A DNA stretch of 64,000 nt. Origin: Helicobacteraceae bacterium (GTDB lineage: Bacteria; Campylobacterota; Campylobacteria; Campylobacterales; Sulfurimonadaceae). The translations under genes and the position numbers were made by a program. Location: the NCBI GenBank assembly GCA_027038835.1, contig JALWGC010000014.1:1-64000 (forward strand), in the 5' to 3' direction. The notes under the pieces are model-generated. The model saw nothing but the letters and a program-made list of their open reading frames with translations, was not told the origin of the DNA and did no database searches. Of the stretch, positions 25,305 through 36,836 are shown piece after piece (the first letter of the stretch is position 1; the number at the start of each line of letters is the position of its first letter).

Positions 25305-26411
25305 TTACATAGAGCAGGCACTCACACCCGGAGGAGTCGTCGGCTGTACCGCCTCGTTATCGACACCCCCTTCTGCATTGATTTTCTCTATAAATTTCCA
25401 AATTTTATCTGCCGCTTCGGCGTAGCGTTTCGCACTCTCACTTTCAGGATAGACAAAACTGATAGGTTGACCGCTGTCCCCCCCTTCGCGAATCGCAGGC
25501 TCGATAGGAATCTCGGCGATAACTTCCGTGTTGTACTCTTTTGCCATCGGCTCGGATGTTCCTTTGCCGAAGATATCGTACTCTTTACCGGTGTCTGGCG
25601 CTATGAATCCACTCATATTTTCCACAATTCCGGCAATCGGGATATGCAATTTCTGGAACATATCCAAACTTCTTTTGCTATCGTCAAGCGAAACCGTCTG
25701 CGGTGTCGTGACGGTGAGTCCCGCAGTTACAGGCACGCTTTGAGCGAGAGTGAGCTGTGCATCACCCGTTCCCGGCGGCATGTCGATAACAAGTACATCG
25801 AGTTCGCTCCAAAGGATATCTCGCAAGAACTGCTCGATAGCTTTCATAATCATCGCTCCACGCCAAATGAGCGATTGCCCCTCTTCCATCAAGCTTCCCA
25901 TCGACATCACTTCCAAACCGTACGCCTTGATCGGAAGCACTTTGTTGCCTTGAACTTCCGGTTTGATATCTTCGATGCCCAACATTCTTGGAATGTTCGG
26001 TCCGTAGATATCGGCATCGAGAAGCCCCACTTTCAGCCCTTGCTTAGCCAAAGAGATAGCGATGTTCACCGACGTCGTCGATTTTCCGACACCCCCTTTA
26101 CCCGAACTTACCATCAAAAAGTTCTTGATTTGAGGTGCTATGTTCTTCCCTTTGGAACTACTCTCTTTTGGCATTTGCGGTGCAGTTATATGCACCGTTA
26201 CGTTCGCCGCACCTGCACGCTTTAGCTCTTCAGTCGCTTCTTGCTTGATTTGCTGTGCAACTTCGGGAGCCGATGAGGTGATATCGACAAATACCGTTAC
26301 GTCGTCACCGTCAATCTGAATATCTTTGACAAACCCGAACGTCACGATATCTTTGGTAAAACCGGGGTACGTAACTTTCGAGAGTGCTGATTTTACATTC
26401 TCTTCTGTCAT
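25305..26411 (-). CDS. mrp: Mrp/ApbC-type P-loop ATPase, Fe-S carrier family
   Basis: This 368-residue protein has an N-terminal MIP18 (DUF59) domain (residues 1-75, KSALSKVTYPGFTKDIVTFG) and a Mrp ATPase domain with the deviant Walker A SSGKGGVGKSTTSVNIA. Family members bind and transfer Fe-S clusters to apoproteins. The CxxC that ligates the cluster in many members, usually after VENMSGF, is replaced here by FIAPDTGKEYDIFG; only one Cys, at the C terminus (SACSM), stands out. I chose ATG 26411, preceded by AAAGGAAAAAT, over the ORF start at 26468, since the DUF59 domain begins there. Single gene with its own extended -10. Confidence 0.9.
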   Translation of the reverse strand: MTEENVKSALSKVTYPGFTKDIVTFGFVKDIQIDGDDVTVFVDITSSAPEVAQQIKQEATEELKRAGAANVTVHITAPQMPKESSSKGKNIAPQIKNFLMVSSGKGGVGKSTTSVNIAISLAKQGLKVGLLDADIYGPNIPRMLGIEDIKPEVQGNKVLPIKAYGLEVMSMGSLMEEGQSLIWRGAMIMKAIEQFLRDILWSELDVLVIDMPPGTGDAQLTLAQSVPVTAGLTVTTPQTVSLDDSKRSLDMFQKLHIPIAGIVENMSGFIAPDTGKEYDIFGKGTSEPMAKEYNTEVIAEIPIEPAIREGGDSGQPISFVYPESESAKRYAEAADKIWKFIEKINAEGGVDNEAVQPTTPPGVSACSM

Positions 26412-26476
26412 ATTTTTCCTTTTGTAATGATATTTCGTAAATAAGACAAATTTTATCTGATTTAGCAATCGAACGA

Positions 26477-26485
26477 ATTATAGCA
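26477..26485 (-). promoter_or_regulatory. Extended -10 promoter for mrp
   Basis: TGCTATAAT on the minus strand, with a predicted start near 26470 and a leader of about 58 bases to the chosen ATG at 26411. This start position also argues against the longer ORF that begins at 26468, which would be nearly leaderless. Confidence 0.6.
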
Positions 26486-26560
26486 CTCATTGATTAACTT
26501 TTGCTTAATAGCCGCAAACCCGAAGATTTCTTCAGTATCGGAGTTTGCAACCATACAAAA

Positions 26561-27457
26561 TCAAAGATGTTTTTTCGCTATTTTCGCCGCTTTGGAGGAA
26601 GGGTATTTTTTTATCAGCGCTTGAAAGAACTTTTTGGCGTTCTTTTTATCGCCCGTGTATTTCATCGACAATGCGGTATGCAGCATCAAAGTCGGCATGT
26701 ATGAAGCTTTGGAGTAACGTTTCGCGCTTTCTTTATAGTACGCAAGTGCGGTTGCGTAATCGCGTCTGTAGTAGTATATCTCCCCAAGCTTGAAAGAACT
26801 TCTTGCCGGTTTGTAGTTATGCGCAAGCAAATACTTGTAGTACTCGATAGCTTTGGAATAGTTCTTTTTGGCATAAGCTCGCTCTGCACGCTTGAGTATC
26901 TCCGCTTTGGAAAGTTTTGAGAGGGACGAACTCGAACCTTTGGCAAGATTTTTAAGCTCCCCTCCAACCAACTTTTTAAATTCGTTGAAGCTCGCAACAA
27001 GTTTCATAAACTCCTCTTTGGAGACATATTCGCTTGATAAAGAGGCGTTGAGTTCTTCGTAACGGTTTTTCAAAACTTCCAAATCGGCACTGTTTTTCGA
27101 AACCAAAGCTTCGATTCTTTTTTGATACTCATCGACGCTCATTTCGTCGTTTTGCAGCTTTTGCCCAAGCTCTTTGATTTTCAGTTCGTTGTTGTGGTTC
27201 TTGCGTGCCAAGCCTTCGACAATCGTTTGCAATCCGTCTATACGTTCACGCAGAGAGTTGACTTTGTTGTCTTGTGTTTTTGTGGTTACTTCGACGCTTT
27301 GGAGTTTCTTTTTCGTCTCGAGGATAGCCCTCTCTTCAGGAGTGAGGCCGTACGGATTGGGGCTGGTTAAATCGCCGGCACCGTAAGCCGAAGGCTCCGA
27401 TGCACTTAGCGATGCAGCCGCAACCAAAAGTGCGGAATAAAAATAACCGAGTCTCAT
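26561..27457 (-). CDS. cpoB: CpoB/YbgF-like Tol-Pal system protein
   Basis: The 298-residue secreted protein has a signal peptide (MRLGYFYSALLVAAASLSAS), then a long coiled-coil region (about 50-170) and a C-terminal TPR domain (AERAYAKKNYSKAIEYYKYL, LGEIYYYRRDYATALAYYKE, TGDKKNAKKFFQALIKKYPS). This is the layout of CpoB (YbgF), which links the Tol machine to septal peptidoglycan synthesis in the periplasm. It ends the exbB-exbD-tolA-tolB-pal-cpoB cluster, four bases after pal. The coiled coil is much longer than in E. coli. Confidence 0.85.
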   Translation of the reverse strand: MRLGYFYSALLVAAASLSASEPSAYGAGDLTSPNPYGLTPEERAILETKKKLQSVEVTTKTQDNKVNSLRERIDGLQTIVEGLARKNHNNELKIKELGQKLQNDEMSVDEYQKRIEALVSKNSADLEVLKNRYEELNASLSSEYVSKEEFMKLVASFNEFKKLVGGELKNLAKGSSSSLSKLSKAEILKRAERAYAKKNYSKAIEYYKYLLAHNYKPARSSFKLGEIYYYRRDYATALAYYKESAKRYSKASYMPTLMLHTALSMKYTGDKKNAKKFFQALIKKYPSSKAAKIAKKHL

Positions 27458-27461
27458 TTGA

Positions 27462-28031
27462 CTACGGAAGAACTTTGAAATCTACTCTACGGTTTTTCGC
27501 CCAACACTCTTTTGTGTGGTCGGTACAAACTGGGTTGCTTTCACCATAGCTTACCATGCTGATGCGCTCGCTTTCGACACCTTGAGCGACAAGCGCTTCT
27601 TTTACCGATTTTGCACGTTTTAGACCAAGAGCGAAGTTGTACTCGTCGCTACCCCACTCGTCACAGTTACCCTCGAGTTTGATTTTCAAAGAAGCGGGAG
27701 CCGCTTTTGCAGCAGCCGCATCGATAGCGATTTTATCTTCTTGGTCGGCTCTGATGTTGAATTTATCGAAATCGAAATAGACGGTTTGCAATTTCTTTTG
27801 CAAATTCATAATCATTTGTTCTGCTGTATCGACCGCGTTCGTTTCGCTACCGACTTCTTGCATATCGGAACTTACCTGTTCTGTCGTCACTTCGGACGCC
27901 TCACCGCCGTTTTGGCTCGTAGTTTGCTCTTGAGCTTGTGTTTGTTGTTCATCGACTGCAGGTTCTTTCGTGCTACATCCAGCAAAAAATAAAACCGCAA
28001 TCGCTACACTTGAGAGAAGAGTCTTTTTCAT
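27462..28031 (-). CDS. pal: Peptidoglycan-associated lipoprotein Pal
   Basis: The 189-residue outer-membrane lipoprotein has lipobox LFFAGC with the lipidated Cys at 19, a Gln/Thr/Glu-rich linker, and a C-terminal OmpA-like domain (VYFDFDKFNIRADQEDKIAI, GNCDEWGSDEYNFALGLKRA, MVSYGESNPVCT). The Asp and Arg that contact meso-diaminopimelate are in the NFALGLKRAKSV segment. It ties the outer membrane to the cell wall and receives TolB. A separate extended -10 lies in the 78-base gap after tolB, so pal-cpoB can be made independently of the upstream genes. Confidence 0.94.
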   Translation of the reverse strand: MKKTLLSSVAIAVLFFAGCSTKEPAVDEQQTQAQEQTTSQNGGEASEVTTEQVSSDMQEVGSETNAVDTAEQMIMNLQKKLQTVYFDFDKFNIRADQEDKIAIDAAAAKAAPASLKIKLEGNCDEWGSDEYNFALGLKRAKSVKEALVAQGVESERISMVSYGESNPVCTDHTKECWAKNRRVDFKVLP

Positions 28032-28064
28032 TTATACACCTTTTTATAGATTTAAATTCAGATT

Positions 28065-28073
28065 ATTATACCA
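28065..28073 (-). promoter_or_regulatory. Extended -10 promoter for pal-cpoB
   Basis: TGGTATAAT on the minus strand in the tolB-pal gap, with a predicted start near 28058 and a 26-base leader that includes AAAAAGGTG. Confidence 0.6.
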
Positions 28074-28109
28074 AATTTTTGTTAATGTTTATATCTGTTT
28101 TCGATTTTT

Positions 28110-29357
28110 TTACCAATCAAGAGACTGAATGCGCCCACTCGATAGTGGAAATAGGTAGTTTTTGTTATAAGCTAACCTTATTACACCAATAGCGCTTTGA
28201 TTTTTGTAATTTTTGATGAACAATATAGCGTCTCCGTCTCTTGAAAACCTTGGAAACTCGTTGATGCCCGTAGCGGTCAACCTTCGTATGGAATCACTAT
28301 TGAGCGATATCAAATGAAGGTTGAACGTATTTTTGGAAAAGAGGTTGGAACTCTCACGCGCTTTGTAAACGATGTAGTTGCGCCATACGCTACAAGCGGA
28401 GTTGGTCTTGCCGTAATAAACCAGCTGCTCGACGTCGTTGCCGTCGATACTCTTTTGAAAAATGTTCGGATACCCGAGCCTGTCGGAAACGAAAACGATT
28501 TTATCACTTTCTAGAAACTGCCCTCCGACATCGATACCACCATAGTGGGTCAAGCGCTTGAAGCTTTTTTTCTCAATATCGTAAAGATAGATATCGGGTT
28601 GCGAAGAGGGCGACATCGTCACTAATATCTTGCTTCCGTCATCGTTGACATCGGAACATACGATCATTCCGTCACTACTTGCTACGCTAGTTATCTTTCC
28701 GGTTCTTATGTCGAAATATTTAAGCGTAGGTTTGCTCGAGCTAAGCGAGGTGTAGTAGATTGCGGTTTGTTTTTCGTCCGCCCATTTTGGAAAGATATTA
28801 AACCCCCCTTTTAAAATGGTATGCTGATATGTCAACGTATAATCGGCAATCACTATCTCACTCTTTTTCGGTGCGACGATTTTAGCAAAAACCACTCTGC
28901 GCTTCATCCAGCTAACATCATCACCCCCTAAAAACTTGTTTATGTCGTATGCGATGGCGTGGGAGAGAAAAATATAAGCCGATTTTTTGGAAATCTTATA
29001 TTTTTTCTCGAATTTCACCGTCCCTTTGGCTATGAGTTTTGTTTCGACATTGAGTTTGCCGCTGTCGTCTTCAAAGAGTTTATAGCGCAGCACGTAACTT
29101 TTGTCTTTGTTTTCCACAGCAACCGATGAGGCATTGAAGTAGGTGATGATGCGGTGTTTGTCCACATTGAAGCGGGACAAAACGTTCATATCTGCAGATA
29201 GCGCTTTGAAAAACGCCATTTTGAACCCTTCATCGTAGTTGATAGAAGCATCTTCTATTGCAAGTGAGGGTAGCGTATCGACCTGTTTTTTGACCTCTAT
29301 CGTCAAATCGACCGCATACAGCGATATACTCATAATCAATATAAGCAAATATTTCAA
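28110..29357 (-). CDS. tolB: TolB, periplasmic beta-propeller of the Tol-Pal system
   Basis: The 415-residue periplasmic protein has a signal peptide (MKYLLILIMSISLYAV), an N-terminal alpha/beta domain (to about 140) and a C-terminal WD40-like propeller with repeated blocks such as SDVNDDGSKILVTMSPSSQP, DIYLYDIEKKSFKRLTHYGG and FVSDRLGYPNIFQKSIDG. TolB binds Pal and shuttles between it and TolA during outer-membrane constriction. It follows the TolA-like gene after three bases. Confidence 0.93.
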   Translation of the reverse strand: MKYLLILIMSISLYAVDLTIEVKKQVDTLPSLAIEDASINYDEGFKMAFFKALSADMNVLSRFNVDKHRIITYFNASSVAVENKDKSYVLRYKLFEDDSGKLNVETKLIAKGTVKFEKKYKISKKSAYIFLSHAIAYDINKFLGGDDVSWMKRRVVFAKIVAPKKSEIVIADYTLTYQHTILKGGFNIFPKWADEKQTAIYYTSLSSSKPTLKYFDIRTGKITSVASSDGMIVCSDVNDDGSKILVTMSPSSQPDIYLYDIEKKSFKRLTHYGGIDVGGQFLESDKIVFVSDRLGYPNIFQKSIDGNDVEQLVYYGKTNSACSVWRNYIVYKARESSNLFSKNTFNLHLISLNSDSIRRLTATGINEFPRFSRDGDAILFIKNYKNQSAIGVIRLAYNKNYLFPLSSGRIQSLDW

Positions 29358-29360
29358 ATT

Positions 29361-30128
29361 TTACTCCTTGTTGTCCGGCTTGAGTATTATGACGACTCGC
29401 GCACTTTGGGTATGAGGGTTTTTGGGAAATAGAATAGTTCGCAACCGCTCTTTTATGTTGTCGGCTTCTTGGTTGAGCGCTTCGCTTGGCGAGTAGTTGA
29501 GTATGCGAAAATCAAGCACTTTTCCAAGCGGACTAAGCTCTATAACCGCTTTGACCTCGTACCCTTGCGTATTTGCCGGCGGGAAGAAATGGTCATAAAC
29601 TATAGCGTGAATTTTAGCCAAATACTCGTTTACCTCCTCGCCGCTGGAGGTGTTCTTCTTGGTTTTGGAATCTCTCCCTTTATCTTTTGCGGTTGCATTT
29701 GCATGGGGCTTATGTGAAGCGGTGTACTCCTCCGTATCGACACTTTTTTGGATTTCGGCTATCCTCTTCGCGTCTATCTTTTTCGTTTTTTTCACTTTCG
29801 TATCGACCTTTTTCGTCCACACGTTGTCAAACAACGAATCGAGATCGATATCTTCACTCACGCTATCGACACTGGAGCGTTTTTTGTTTTTTTTCTTTTT
29901 CTGTTTTATCGTTTTCGTTTTACTCGATGCTTTCTTGACGACTTTTTTTTCATAAGGCTCGTTTTGCAGCGATATAGAGATGTAGTTTTTTTTCGTCATA
30001 CCGTAAGTGGGGGAGTTGGAAGATAGAAACATCACATAGACAAATCCACTTAGAAACAGAAAAAAAAGGCTCAGGGAAATGATGCCGCCGAGAATGAAGT
30101 AGTTTTTTTCCTTAGCCGTTTGTTGCAA
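29361..30128 (-). CDS. tolA: TolA/TonB-like periplasm-spanning protein
   Basis: The 255-residue inner-membrane protein has an N-terminal anchor (YFILGGIISLSLFFLFLSGF), a Lys-rich spacer (residues about 60-140, with KKVVKKASSKTKTIKQKKKK) and a C-terminal TonB/TolA domain (GYEVKAVIELSPLGKVLDFR, then ARVVIIL). It should transmit the ExbB/ExbD (TolQ/TolR) proton-driven motion to TolB and Pal. The start is probably TTG at 30128, behind AGAGG, inside the last codons of exbD. The longer frame to 30209 adds an unlikely Cys/Pro/Ser segment that overlaps exbD deeply. The gene sits between exbD and tolB as expected. Confidence 0.85.
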   Translation of the reverse strand: MQQTAKEKNYFILGGIISLSLFFLFLSGFVYVMFLSSNSPTYGMTKKNYISISLQNEPYEKKVVKKASSKTKTIKQKKKKNKKRSSVDSVSEDIDLDSLFDNVWTKKVDTKVKKTKKIDAKRIAEIQKSVDTEEYTASHKPHANATAKDKGRDSKTKKNTSSGEEVNEYLAKIHAIVYDHFFPPANTQGYEVKAVIELSPLGKVLDFRILNYSPSEALNQEADNIKERLRTILFPKNPHTQSARVVIILKPDNKE

Positions 30129-30501
30129 GGGAAACCTCTGTAAATCCTGCTTGCTTGACGGCAGCCAAAACAGACATGACGCTGCCATAGTCAAGTCGCT
30201 TGTCGGCACTTATGAGCACGCTCGCTTTGAGGTTGAGTTTTTTGGCATACTGATAGAAGTTGTCGCTAAAGGCGTTTAATTGGAAAATTTCGCCGTTGAC
30301 TTTGACGACACCCTCTTTGTTGATGGTTATATGCACGGGAGGGATTTTTTCGACTTGCTTCGAAGCCGAGCCTTGAGGGAGCATAACCGTTTCTTCGAAA
30401 ACGATGTTGGGTGCAATGACCATCAAAATAGCCAAAAGCACAAGCATAATATCGACCATCGGCGTGATGTTAAGCTCGGGCGATTCTTCCCAATCGAACA
30501 C
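30112..30501 (-). CDS. exbD: ExbD/TolR-family proton channel subunit
   Basis: This 129-residue protein has the short cytoplasmic start, then the single membrane helix with the conserved Asp (ELNITPMVDIMLVLLAILMV). A small periplasmic domain follows (VHITINKEGVVKVNGEIFQL, then VLISADKRLDYGSVMSVLAA). The helix Asp carries protons for the ExbB/TolQ pore. Given the downstream TolA-TolB-Pal, the physiological role is TolR. It starts directly after exbB and shares its end with the TTG start of the TolA-like gene. Confidence 0.93.
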   Translation of the reverse strand: MFDWEESPELNITPMVDIMLVLLAILMVIAPNIVFEETVMLPQGSASKQVEKIPPVHITINKEGVVKVNGEIFQLNAFSDNFYQYAKKLNLKASVLISADKRLDYGSVMSVLAAVKQAGFTEVSLATNG

Positions 30502-31074
30502 TTATTGCACCTCTGTTCTTGAAAGAAGAGACTCACTTTGCATTCTGATAAGGTTGATAGTCTCAAAAGCGTTACGCTTCAAGATTTGATGGTAAGTATA
30601 AGCGAAAATAGCTACTAAAATACCTGCAGCAGTAGCTATGAGCGCATCGGCGACCCCCGTAGCGATGAGACTCATCCCTCCGGTCGTTTTTCCTATATGG
30701 GCGAAAGTGTCGAGTATAGAAACAACAGTACCAAAAAGCCCGATAAACGGCGCGGTAGAAGCGACTATGGAGAGAAAAGTCAACCCTTTTGTCGCTTCTT
30801 TCGTCGCAGAAAGTATCGAAAGCTCGAAAAGGTCTTTATTTAAGCCGTTTGCGCTTTTGATAAAATGGCTTAGATAAGAGCTTTCCGTAACGTTGCGTGA
30901 ACCCATCAAAAGAGTCTCGAGCGATTTCTCCTCGACTACAAGCCAATTCTTCACGCTGAAATAACGATAAAAAAAGACCCAATTGACCGCTATGAAGTAG
31001 ATTGAAAGAAAAAAAAGCACACCCAGAGTAACCGGGTGCGATTTTATGTAGAAATCTATGATATTGTTCAGCAT
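30502..31074 (-). CDS. exbB: ExbB/TolQ-family proton channel subunit
   Basis: The 190-residue inner-membrane protein has three membrane helices. The conserved region LTFLSIVASTAPFIGLFGTV, then GMSLIATGVADALIATAAGI and LVAIFAYTYHQIL define the MotA/TolQ/ExbB family. It forms the pentameric pore around ExbD/TolR. The gene starts on the last base of the atpC stop (31074), so ATP synthase and Tol genes are physically joined. I recall the same junction in C. jejuni. Confidence 0.93.
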   Translation of the reverse strand: MLNNIIDFYIKSHPVTLGVLFFLSIYFIAVNWVFFYRYFSVKNWLVVEEKSLETLLMGSRNVTESSYLSHFIKSANGLNKDLFELSILSATKEATKGLTFLSIVASTAPFIGLFGTVVSILDTFAHIGKTTGGMSLIATGVADALIATAAGILVAIFAYTYHQILKRNAFETINLIRMQSESLLSRTEVQ

Positions 31075-31466
31075 TAAAGAAGATTTTTCGCTGCTGTTTC
31101 CAATTTCGCAGAAGCAGAAGCGATGGCGACACCGGAATCGGCAATATCGTCAAGCATAGCTTTTGCTTCTTCGAGAGCTTTGGAGATTTCACTCTCACTC
31201 TCACCGCGAATCGCGACCGCACCTTCGACAAGTACGACCACTTTCTCTTCGTCAACTTGGGCAACACCCCAGTTGATTAGAACCGACTCGATTTTTTTGT
31301 CCTCTTTTTCGATATCTATCACACCGCTTGTAAGCAAAGTCGTCAAACTTGCGTGGTGTGCTAGAACTCCGAACTCACCCTCTTCACCCGGAAGAGTGAC
31401 AGATACGACATCTCCGTCGTAAATCTGCCCGTTAGGAGTGAGGATCTCAAGTTTAAATTTCTCCAT
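31074..31466 (-). CDS. atpC: ATP synthase F1 epsilon subunit
   Basis: The 130-residue protein has the N-terminal beta-sandwich (KLEILTPNGQIYDGDVVSVT, LPGEEGEFGVLAHHASLTTL) and a C-terminal two-helix part (SEISKALEEAKAMLDDIADS). It belongs to the rotor stalk and can inhibit ATP hydrolysis by extending its C-terminal helices. Last atp gene of the cluster. Confidence 0.95.
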   Translation of the reverse strand: MEKFKLEILTPNGQIYDGDVVSVTLPGEEGEFGVLAHHASLTTLLTSGVIDIEKEDKKIESVLINWGVAQVDEEKVVVLVEGAVAIRGESESEISKALEEAKAMLDDIADSGVAIASASAKLETAAKNLL

Positions 31467-31483
31467 GAGAATCCTTTATAGCC

Positions 31484-33789
<2,306 letters not shown>

Positions 33790-33799
33790 TACGTGATCC

Positions 33800-35317
33800 T
33801 TATTCCGCTACGAAAGAGGCTTTGAACTCATCCAACGCTTTGATCATAAGAGCTTTCGTTTCATCGTCGATTTTCTTCGTGCTTCTTATGTTTTCGAAAA
33901 TCTGCGGATACGACGCTTCGATGAACGGATAAAGTTCCGCTTCGAATTTCGTTACTGCAGATACCGGAAGATCATCGAGATAACCTTCGTTACCTGCGAA
34001 GATAATCATCGCTTGTTGCTCTGCAGAAAGTGGAGAGTATGGAGGTTGCTTCAATACTTCCACCATTCTTTGACCACGCTCGAGTTGCTTTCTTGAAGCT
34101 TCATCGAGGTCGGATGCGAACTGAGCGAACGCTTGAAGTTCACGATACTGAGCAAGATCGAGTCTTAGAGTACCGGCAACTTGCTTCGTAGCTTTGATTT
34201 GCGCTGCACCACCGACACGAGAAACAGAAAGACCAACGTTGATAGCCGGTCTGATACCTGAGTTGAACAAATCTGTTTCAAGGAAAATCTGACCGTCGGT
34301 AATAGAGATGACGTTTGTCGGAATGTATGCCGCAACGTCACCGGCTTGCGTTTCGATGATAGGAAGTGCTGTCAACGATCCAGCACCTTTTTCATCGCTA
34401 AGCTTCGCCGCGCGCTCGAGAAGTCTTGAGTGTAGGTAGAAAACATCACCCGGATACGCTTCACGACCCGGAGGACGTCTAAGGATCAAAGACATTTCAC
34501 GATACGCTACCGCATGTTTTGAAAGATCATCGTAAACGATAAGACCGTGGCGACCGTTGTCTCTGAAGTATTCACCCATAGTTACACCGGTATATGGTGC
34601 GAGGAACTGAAGTGCAGCTGCTTCGGAAGCGGTTGCGGAAACGACGATTGTGTATTCCATAGCACCGTGTTCTTCAAGGCGTCTTACAATCTGAGCTACG
34701 GTAGATTCTTTTTGACCTACAGCTACGTAGATACAAGCGACACCGTTACCTTTTTGGTTGATGATGGTATCGAGCGCAACAGTCGTTTTACCTGTTTGTC
34801 TGTCTCCAATGATAAGCTCTCTTTGCCCTCTACCGATTGGAACGAGTGCGTCGATAGCCTTGATACCTGTCGCCATTGGTTCATGTACCGATTTTCTGTC
34901 CATGATTCCCGGAGCTTTTTCTTCTACGAAACGAGTTTCGCTAGCTTCGATCGGACCTTTGCCGTCAATCGGCTCACCGAGTGCGTTAACTACACGTCCA
35001 AGGAGTGCATCACCCACAGGAACACGGAGAAGCTTAGCCAATCTCTTGACACTCATACCCTCTTTGAGGTTTTGTCCTCCACCAAGAACAACGACACCGA
35101 CACTCGCTTCTTCAAGGTTGAGTGCGAGCCCTTTCGTTCCATCTTCGAACTCTACCATCTCACCTGCCATTACGTTGCTAAGTCCGTAAACTTGAGCGAC
35201 TCCGTCGGCGTAAGAAACTATCTTTCCGGTTTCATCTACATCGACACTTAGTTCAAAGTTGTCGATACGCTCTTTTATGATCGAGCTGATCTCATCAGCT
35301 TTTATCTTTGCTACCAC
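33800..35317 (-). CDS. atpA: ATP synthase F1 alpha subunit
   Basis: The 505-residue non-catalytic nucleotide-binding subunit has Walker [57 protein letters not shown] and the signature [17 protein letters not shown]. It alternates with beta in the F1 hexamer. The N-terminal residues ([20 protein letters not shown]) contact the delta subunit. Confidence 0.97.
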   Translation of the reverse strand: MVAKIKADEISSIIKERIDNFELSVDVDETGKIVSYADGVAQVYGLSNVMAGEMVEFEDGTKGLALNLEEASVGVVVLGGGQNLKEGMSVKRLAKLLRVPVGDALLGRVVNALGEPIDGKGPIEASETRFVEEKAPGIMDRKSVHEPMATGIKAIDALVPIGRGQRELIIGDRQTGKTTVALDTIINQKGNGVACIYVAVGQKESTVAQIVRRLEEHGAMEYTIVVSATASEAAALQFLAPYTGVTMGEYFRDNGRHGLIVYDDLSKHAVAYREMSLILRRPPGREAYPGDVFYLHSRLLERAAKLSDEKGAGSLTALPIIETQAGDVAAYIPTNVISITDGQIFLETDLFNSGIRPAINVGLSVSRVGGAAQIKATKQVAGTLRLDLAQYRELQAFAQFASDLDEASRKQLERGQRMVEVLKQPPYSPLSAEQQAMIIFAGNEGYLDDLPVSAVTKFEAELYPFIEASYPQIFENIRSTKKIDDETKALMIKALDEFKASFVAE

Positions 35318-35338
35318 TATCTTTCTCCTCTCGTGAAG

Positions 35339-35872
35339 TTAAATTGCTTTTAAAATATGTTCAACAATCTGATTGCTGATTCTTGATTTGGAGAAACTGA
35401 TTTCGATCCCCAAATCCTCTACATCGACTTTGATACCGTCGAAATCGCTTTTCTCGAAACGAAGCGAAATCGTCGAGTCGAATTTTTTCCCTAAACCTTC
35501 TCCAAGCTCTCCAAGAACTTTCTCATCGACCTCACTGTCGCTGTAAACGACACCGCTGTAGCTTTTTTTCTGATCGGCGATGTATTTTCTCAATACTTCA
35601 GCGATATCCCCGACAAGCGCGATGCGGTCTTTGAGTGCCAACAATCTGACGAAGTTCTCGACCTCTTTCGAACCCGATTGCTCGATCGCGGCTACTAGAA
35701 TCTCGGCTCTTTTCTCTTTGGAAACCTGAGGAGCGTTGATCACTTTCGCGATTTGAGGCTCTTTCAAAGCATCGGCCAAAGCGTCCATCACTTCCGCGAG
35801 GTTTTCAAGAGAAGCCAAATCAAACGCGCCCGTCAAAGCTTTAACGTACTTTTTCGCTATCAATTCGTTCAT
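35339..35872 (-). CDS. atpH: ATP synthase F1 delta subunit
   Basis: The 177-residue OSCP-type subunit joins the peripheral stalk to the top of F1. The N terminus IAKKYVKALTGAFDLASLEN and the helical domain with KVINAPQVSKEKRAEILVAA and VENFVRLLALKDRIALVGDI are typical; the C-terminal part (LGKKFDSTISLRFEKSDFDG) is the family beta segment. It starts one base before the end of atpF. Confidence 0.92.
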   Translation of the reverse strand: MNELIAKKYVKALTGAFDLASLENLAEVMDALADALKEPQIAKVINAPQVSKEKRAEILVAAIEQSGSKEVENFVRLLALKDRIALVGDIAEVLRKYIADQKKSYSGVVYSDSEVDEKVLGELGEGLGKKFDSTISLRFEKSDFDGIKVDVEDLGIEISFSKSRISNQIVEHILKAI

Positions 35873-36376
35873 CTATGCAACCTTCTTGAGTATTACGTTC
35901 ACCATCGCGTCTTTCGTAAGAGTGCTAGAACCTTCACGAACGACCTCTTCAAGTACTTCTTCGACAACCGAAGCGATCATCTTTCTTTCTGCAAGTTCGA
36001 GTTTGCCTTGTTGTACTTTTTCAAGGTTTTCCAAGTCACTCTCACATTGCGCGAGAATCGAATCGTTGAGCACTTTGCTCTCTTTTTTCGCATTTTCCAA
36101 AATCTCTTCGGCAAGTTTTTCCGCCTTGGAAATCTCAGCGAGCGCGTCTTTCTTTCTTTGAACCGATTCTTGAACTTTTTTCTGAACGCTTTCTAGCGAC
36201 TCGGCGATACTCGCGCTTCTCCCGCCAAAAAAGTTTTTGACCGGTTTAGCGAGCAAGTACCACAAAATTCCCGCAAACAGAATGAAGTTCACCGTTCTTT
36301 GAACGATGTCGGTTCCGTGTTCCGACGCGAACGCGAGGGAAGATACGGCAAGAAGGAGTGTTAATATTTTACCCAT
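35873..36376 (-). CDS. atpF: ATP synthase F0 b subunit
   Basis: This 167-residue peripheral-stalk subunit has a signal-like start (MGKILTLLLAVSSLAFASEH), one membrane helix (TVNFILFAGILWYLLAKPVK) and a long charged helix rich in Glu/Lys/Ser. An extra N-terminal hydrophobic stretch resembling a cleavable signal is seen in b subunits of this phylum. It pairs with the b' protein from the preceding gene. Confidence 0.9.
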   Translation of the reverse strand: MGKILTLLLAVSSLAFASEHGTDIVQRTVNFILFAGILWYLLAKPVKNFFGGRSASIAESLESVQKKVQESVQRKKDALAEISKAEKLAEEILENAKKESKVLNDSILAQCESDLENLEKVQQGKLELAERKMIASVVEEVLEEVVREGSSTLTKDAMVNVILKKVA

Positions 36377-36385
36377 TTGCCATCC

Positions 36386-36808
36386 TTATATTTGATTGAA
36401 CTTGAGTTTAAGAGCTTCTTTGAAAACAGGAACTTGACCAAGAAGATCGTTTTTCAACTCAATGCTCTTTTGTTCAAGTGTTCTCTCAAACTCTTCGTAC
36501 TCTTTCGCCAAAGTAGCTTTTTTCGCTTCGATTCTACTCTCAGCAAGCTCTTTCGCATCCGCAATTACTTTCTCTCTTATCGCTGCCGCTTCTAGTTTGG
36601 CATTATCGACGATGCTTTGCGCTTTTTCCAAAAGCTCCTTGATCTCCTTGTCGTTCGAGCCGGCTTTGCTCAAATCGTTTTGGATATCTTCGTCCCTTTT
36701 TTGGATAAATGCAAGCAACGGACTGTAAAGCCAACTATTTAGAACAGCTATAAGAATAAGAAACACAACCAACGTGCTTAATAGCAGTTCTGGACTAATA
36801 TCTAACAT
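36386..36808 (-). CDS. atpF': ATP synthase F0 b' subunit
   Basis: The 140-residue second stalk subunit has one N-terminal membrane helix (LLLSTLVVFLILIAVLNSWL) followed by FIQKRDEDIQNDLSKAGSND and a long charged helix. Together with b it forms a heterodimeric peripheral stalk. First gene of the atp run; the ATG is preceded by a perfect AGGAGGT. The a and c subunits are not here, and in this phylum they are usually located elsewhere. Confidence 0.88.
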   Translation of the reverse strand: MLDISPELLLSTLVVFLILIAVLNSWLYSPLLAFIQKRDEDIQNDLSKAGSNDKEIKELLEKAQSIVDNAKLEAAAIREKVIADAKELAESRIEAKKATLAKEYEEFERTLEQKSIELKNDLLGQVPVFKEALKLKFNQI

Positions 36809-36830
36809 AGCACCTCCTAAAAGTTGCGAG

Positions 36831-36836
36831 ATTATA
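36831..36836 (-). promoter_or_regulatory. -10 box for the atp operon
   Basis: TATAAT on the minus strand in the 139-base gap between parB and atpF'. The predicted start near 36824 gives a 15-base leader containing AGGAGGT. The rest of the gap (36840-36947) is AT-rich, with AAATCGG repeated twice, and no terminator for parB that I would defend. Confidence 0.55.

Noticed and set aside
26514-26548. Imperfect stem (GCAAACTCCGA with TCGGGTTTGC) after cpoB
   Set aside because: It can pair over 10 bp with one wobble, but the loop is 14 bases and no T-run follows on the minus strand; not strong enough as a terminator.
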